Under the pieces are notes generated by a model, which was not told where the DNA came from, did not search any database, and worked only from the letters and a program-made list of their open reading frames with translations. From contig CACIDN010000003.1 of assembly GCA_902585415.1 (NCBI GenBank), positions 50,430-114,429 on the forward strand: a stretch of 64,000 nt of DNA, read 5' to 3'. The stretch's first letter is position 1. Every line of letters begins with the position of its first letter. The position numbers were made by a program, and so were the translations under genes. Source of the DNA: an uncultured Pelagibacteraceae bacterium (GTDB lineage Bacteria; Pseudomonadota; Alphaproteobacteria; Pelagibacterales; Pelagibacteraceae). Positions 62,534 to 64,000 of the stretch are shown piece after piece.

Positions 62534-63835
62534 ATGAAAAAACTTTTAAATAAACTGTTAGTTCCGGCGGTAAGTTCAATTTTCTTACTAAATATGACCA
62601 GTGTTGGTTATGCTGAAACTACGGTATCCGCCGAAGTCGGATTCGTATTTAACACTTTTCTCTTTTTAGTTTGTGGATTCTTAGTCATGTTTATGGCTGC
62701 AGGCTTTGCTATGCTAGAGGCAGGAAGTGTAACTTCAAAAAGTGTATCAGTAATTTGTGCAAAAAATATTGGATTATTTTCGATAGCTGGAATGATGTTC
62801 TGGCTAGTAGGTTATAATCTTGCATATGGTATTCCAGAAGGTGGATACATTGGTAAATTTATACCATGGTCAGACGCAAGTAAGATTGAAACTGGTTACT
62901 CAGATGCATCAGACTGGTATTTCCAAATGGTATTTTGTGCAACGACAGTATCAATTGTCTCTGGTACGTTAGCTGAGAGAATTAAATTATGGCCGTTCTT
63001 ACTATTCGCTGCAATTCTATCAGGAATTATTTATCCAATCGTAATGGGTTGGAAATGGGGTGGTGGATGGTTAGCCGCTGCTAATTTCCAAGATTTTGCT
63101 GGATCAACTTTGGTTCACTCAACTGGTGGTGCAGCCGCTCTTGCAGGTGCATTTTTGCTTGGCCCAAGGCTTGGAAGATTCACTAAAAAAGGTGAACCGG
63201 CTCCAATGAAACCATTCGCAGCTTCTTCAATTCCATTAATTACAATTGGTGTATTTATTTTATGGCTAGGTTGGTTTGGATTTAACGGTGGTTCGCAGCT
63301 TGCAATCGGAACAGGTGCAGATGCAATCGCTGTAGCTAAAATATTCATGAACACATTTTTAGCAGGTGCTGGCGGAGTAATGGCAGCAGCAACGGTTACA
63401 AGATTACATTTTGGTAAAACAGATGTTATTCAAATGTTAAATGGATGTATAGGTGGATTAGTTGCTATTACCGCTGAACCATTAATGCCATCACCATTCG
63501 CAGCAATTTTAATTGGTGCTATTGGAGGTGTGATTGTTGTTTACGGCACAAAACTACTATTTGCATTAAAAATAGATGATGTTGTAGGTGCAGTACCTGC
63601 ACACTTATTTGCTGGAATTTGGGGTACATTAGCTGTGCCAATAACAAATCCAGATGCAACTTTTGGAGCTCAATTACTTGGAATAGTTTCAATTAACGTT
63701 TTCGTATTTGTGGTTGCTTATATTATTTGGGCAATTATGAAGAGTACAATTGGCATCAGATTAAGTAAAGAAGCAGAGCTTAAAGGAACTGACGTCGTCG
63801 AAACTGGCGTAATAGGTTACGCTATACGAGATTAA
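62534..63835 (+). CDS. amtB: Ammonium transporter
   Basis: The 433-residue protein has a signal peptide (cleavage near GYAET) and about eleven membrane segments. Typical Amt segments are FMAAGFAMLEAGSVTSKSVS, DFAGSTLVHSTGGAAALAGA and LWLGWFGFNGGSQLAIGTGA, with the pore His in VHSTGG and a second His in GAVPAHLFAGIWGT. It imports ammonium, an important nitrogen source in the open ocean. No glnK gene follows. A GGGAGA ribosome-binding site supports the start, and a strong terminator follows. Confidence 0.96.
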   Translation: MKKLLNKLLVPAVSSIFLLNMTSVGYAETTVSAEVGFVFNTFLFLVCGFLVMFMAAGFAMLEAGSVTSKSVSVICAKNIGLFSIAGMMFWLVGYNLAYGIPEGGYIGKFIPWSDASKIETGYSDASDWYFQMVFCATTVSIVSGTLAERIKLWPFLLFAAILSGIIYPIVMGWKWGGGWLAAANFQDFAGSTLVHSTGGAAALAGAFLLGPRLGRFTKKGEPAPMKPFAASSIPLITIGVFILWLGWFGFNGGSQLAIGTGADAIAVAKIFMNTFLAGAGGVMAAATVTRLHFGKTDVIQMLNGCIGGLVAITAEPLMPSPFAAILIGAIGGVIVVYGTKLLFALKIDDVVGAVPAHLFAGIWGTLAVPITNPDATFGAQLLGIVSINVFVFVVAYIIWAIMKSTIGIRLSKEAELKGTDVVETGVIGYAIRD

Positions 63836-63867
63836 ACATCTCTCCCTCTTTGGTTTGACGTTTAGTT

Positions 63868-63897
63868 AAGGCCTCCTAGAAATAGGAGGCCTTTTTT
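63868..63897 (+). terminator. Rho-independent terminator after amtB
   Basis: An 11-base perfect stem AAGGCCTCCTA (63868-63878) and TAGGAGGCCTT (63883-63893) closes a GAAA tetraloop and is followed by TTTT. The stem also reads through from the convergent minus-strand gene, whose stop codon lies at 63901-63903, so it may terminate both. Confidence 0.93.
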
Positions 63898-63900
63898 ATT

Positions 63901-64000
63901 TTAAAGCTTATTATCTTTAATGAAATTATAAATCTCTTCTGCGTGACCTTTAACTCTTACATTTCGCCATTCTTTGATAATGATATTTTTTTTTAATAAA
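63901..64000 (-). CDS. C-terminal end of an unidentified protein (partial)
   Basis: A frame on the minus strand is open from the right edge of the window to a TAA at 63901-63903 and gives 32 residues, including KEWRNVRVKGHAEEIYNF. The stop lies just beyond the amtB terminator, as expected for a convergent gene. The fragment is too short to assign. Confidence 0.5.
   Translation of the reverse strand, partial: LLKKNIIIKEWRNVRVKGHAEEIYNFIKDNKL

Overview
The window reads as a piece of a streamlined marine alphaproteobacterium of the SAR11 clade (Pelagibacter-like). I base this on the very low G+C content, near-complete coding coverage, gaps of a few bases between genes, frequent 1-14 base overlaps, and the gene set: dimethylglycine dehydrogenase with ETF and ETF-QO, formate-tetrahydrofolate ligase, a GcvT/DmdA-like methyltransferase, AcuI, a TPP-riboswitch-controlled ThiV-type symporter, periplasmic-binding-protein iron uptake, isocitrate lyase with a ScfR/RamB-type regulator, and AmtB. 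No rRNA, tRNA, IS element, prophage or CRISPR array was seen. No gap between called genes exceeds about 200 bases except 57708-58023, which holds two operator-like palindromes and a small ORF.

Layout. 1-5958: end of a fused beta-oxidation protein, a membrane-anchored cyclophilin, a secreted HExxH protein, a ureohydrolase plus aldehyde dehydrogenase pair, ArgE, CsaA. 6043-11487: aconitase followed by a YfgM-like/BamB-like envelope pair, a cupin and YjbQ. 11484-14040: photolyase and a diaminopropionate ammonia-lyase-like enzyme, on the minus strand. 14175-17069: glyoxalase, then a Tat-exported small subunit plus GMC dehydrogenase operon with an elaborate leader and a strong terminator. 17212-21240: a tight thiol operon (GpsA-like dehydrogenase, class I amidotransferase, glutamate-cysteine ligase, glutathione synthase), converging on fhs. 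23015-28093: a methyltransferase-like orphan, GNAT, MBL hydrolase, purEK, and small membrane or zinc-ribbon proteins. 28123-30253: a tetrahydrofolate-dependent demethylase-like protein with a MetF-like partner. 30374-32928: egtB-egtD (ergothioneine) and a CysC-like kinase. 32940-37515: two tandem paralogous beta-propeller/autotransporter surface proteins. 37557-41797: small enzymes including MsrA and a thioesterase. 41844-48160: the dimethylglycine dehydrogenase-ETF-ETF-QO operon. 48157-52207: DUF2237, a 2OG oxygenase, hisI, folE, acuI and a LysR regulator. 52239-56275: an iron uptake operon behind three tandem 22-bp Fur-like boxes. 56277-59301: a ScfR/RamB-like regulator divergent from aceA. 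59345-63835: TPP riboswitch and thiV, rseP, HU, amtB.

How it works together. Several genes feed or drain the folate one-carbon pool: dimethylglycine dehydrogenase, the GcvT/LigM-like protein with its MetF-like neighbour, and fhs. ETF and ETF-QO carry the electrons to the quinone pool. A second theme is low-molecular-weight thiols and redox repair (gshA, gshB, egtB, egtD, MsrA, glyoxalase). A third is nutrient scavenging under tight regulation (iron via Fur-like boxes, thiamine precursor via a riboswitch, ammonium). The strongest leads for something undescribed are the structured leader of the GMC operon, the amidotransferase-containing glutathione operon beside a pathway lacking EgtC, the tandem propeller-autotransporters, the unassigned demethylase pair, and four small ORFs at 27292, 27992, 53356 and 57820.
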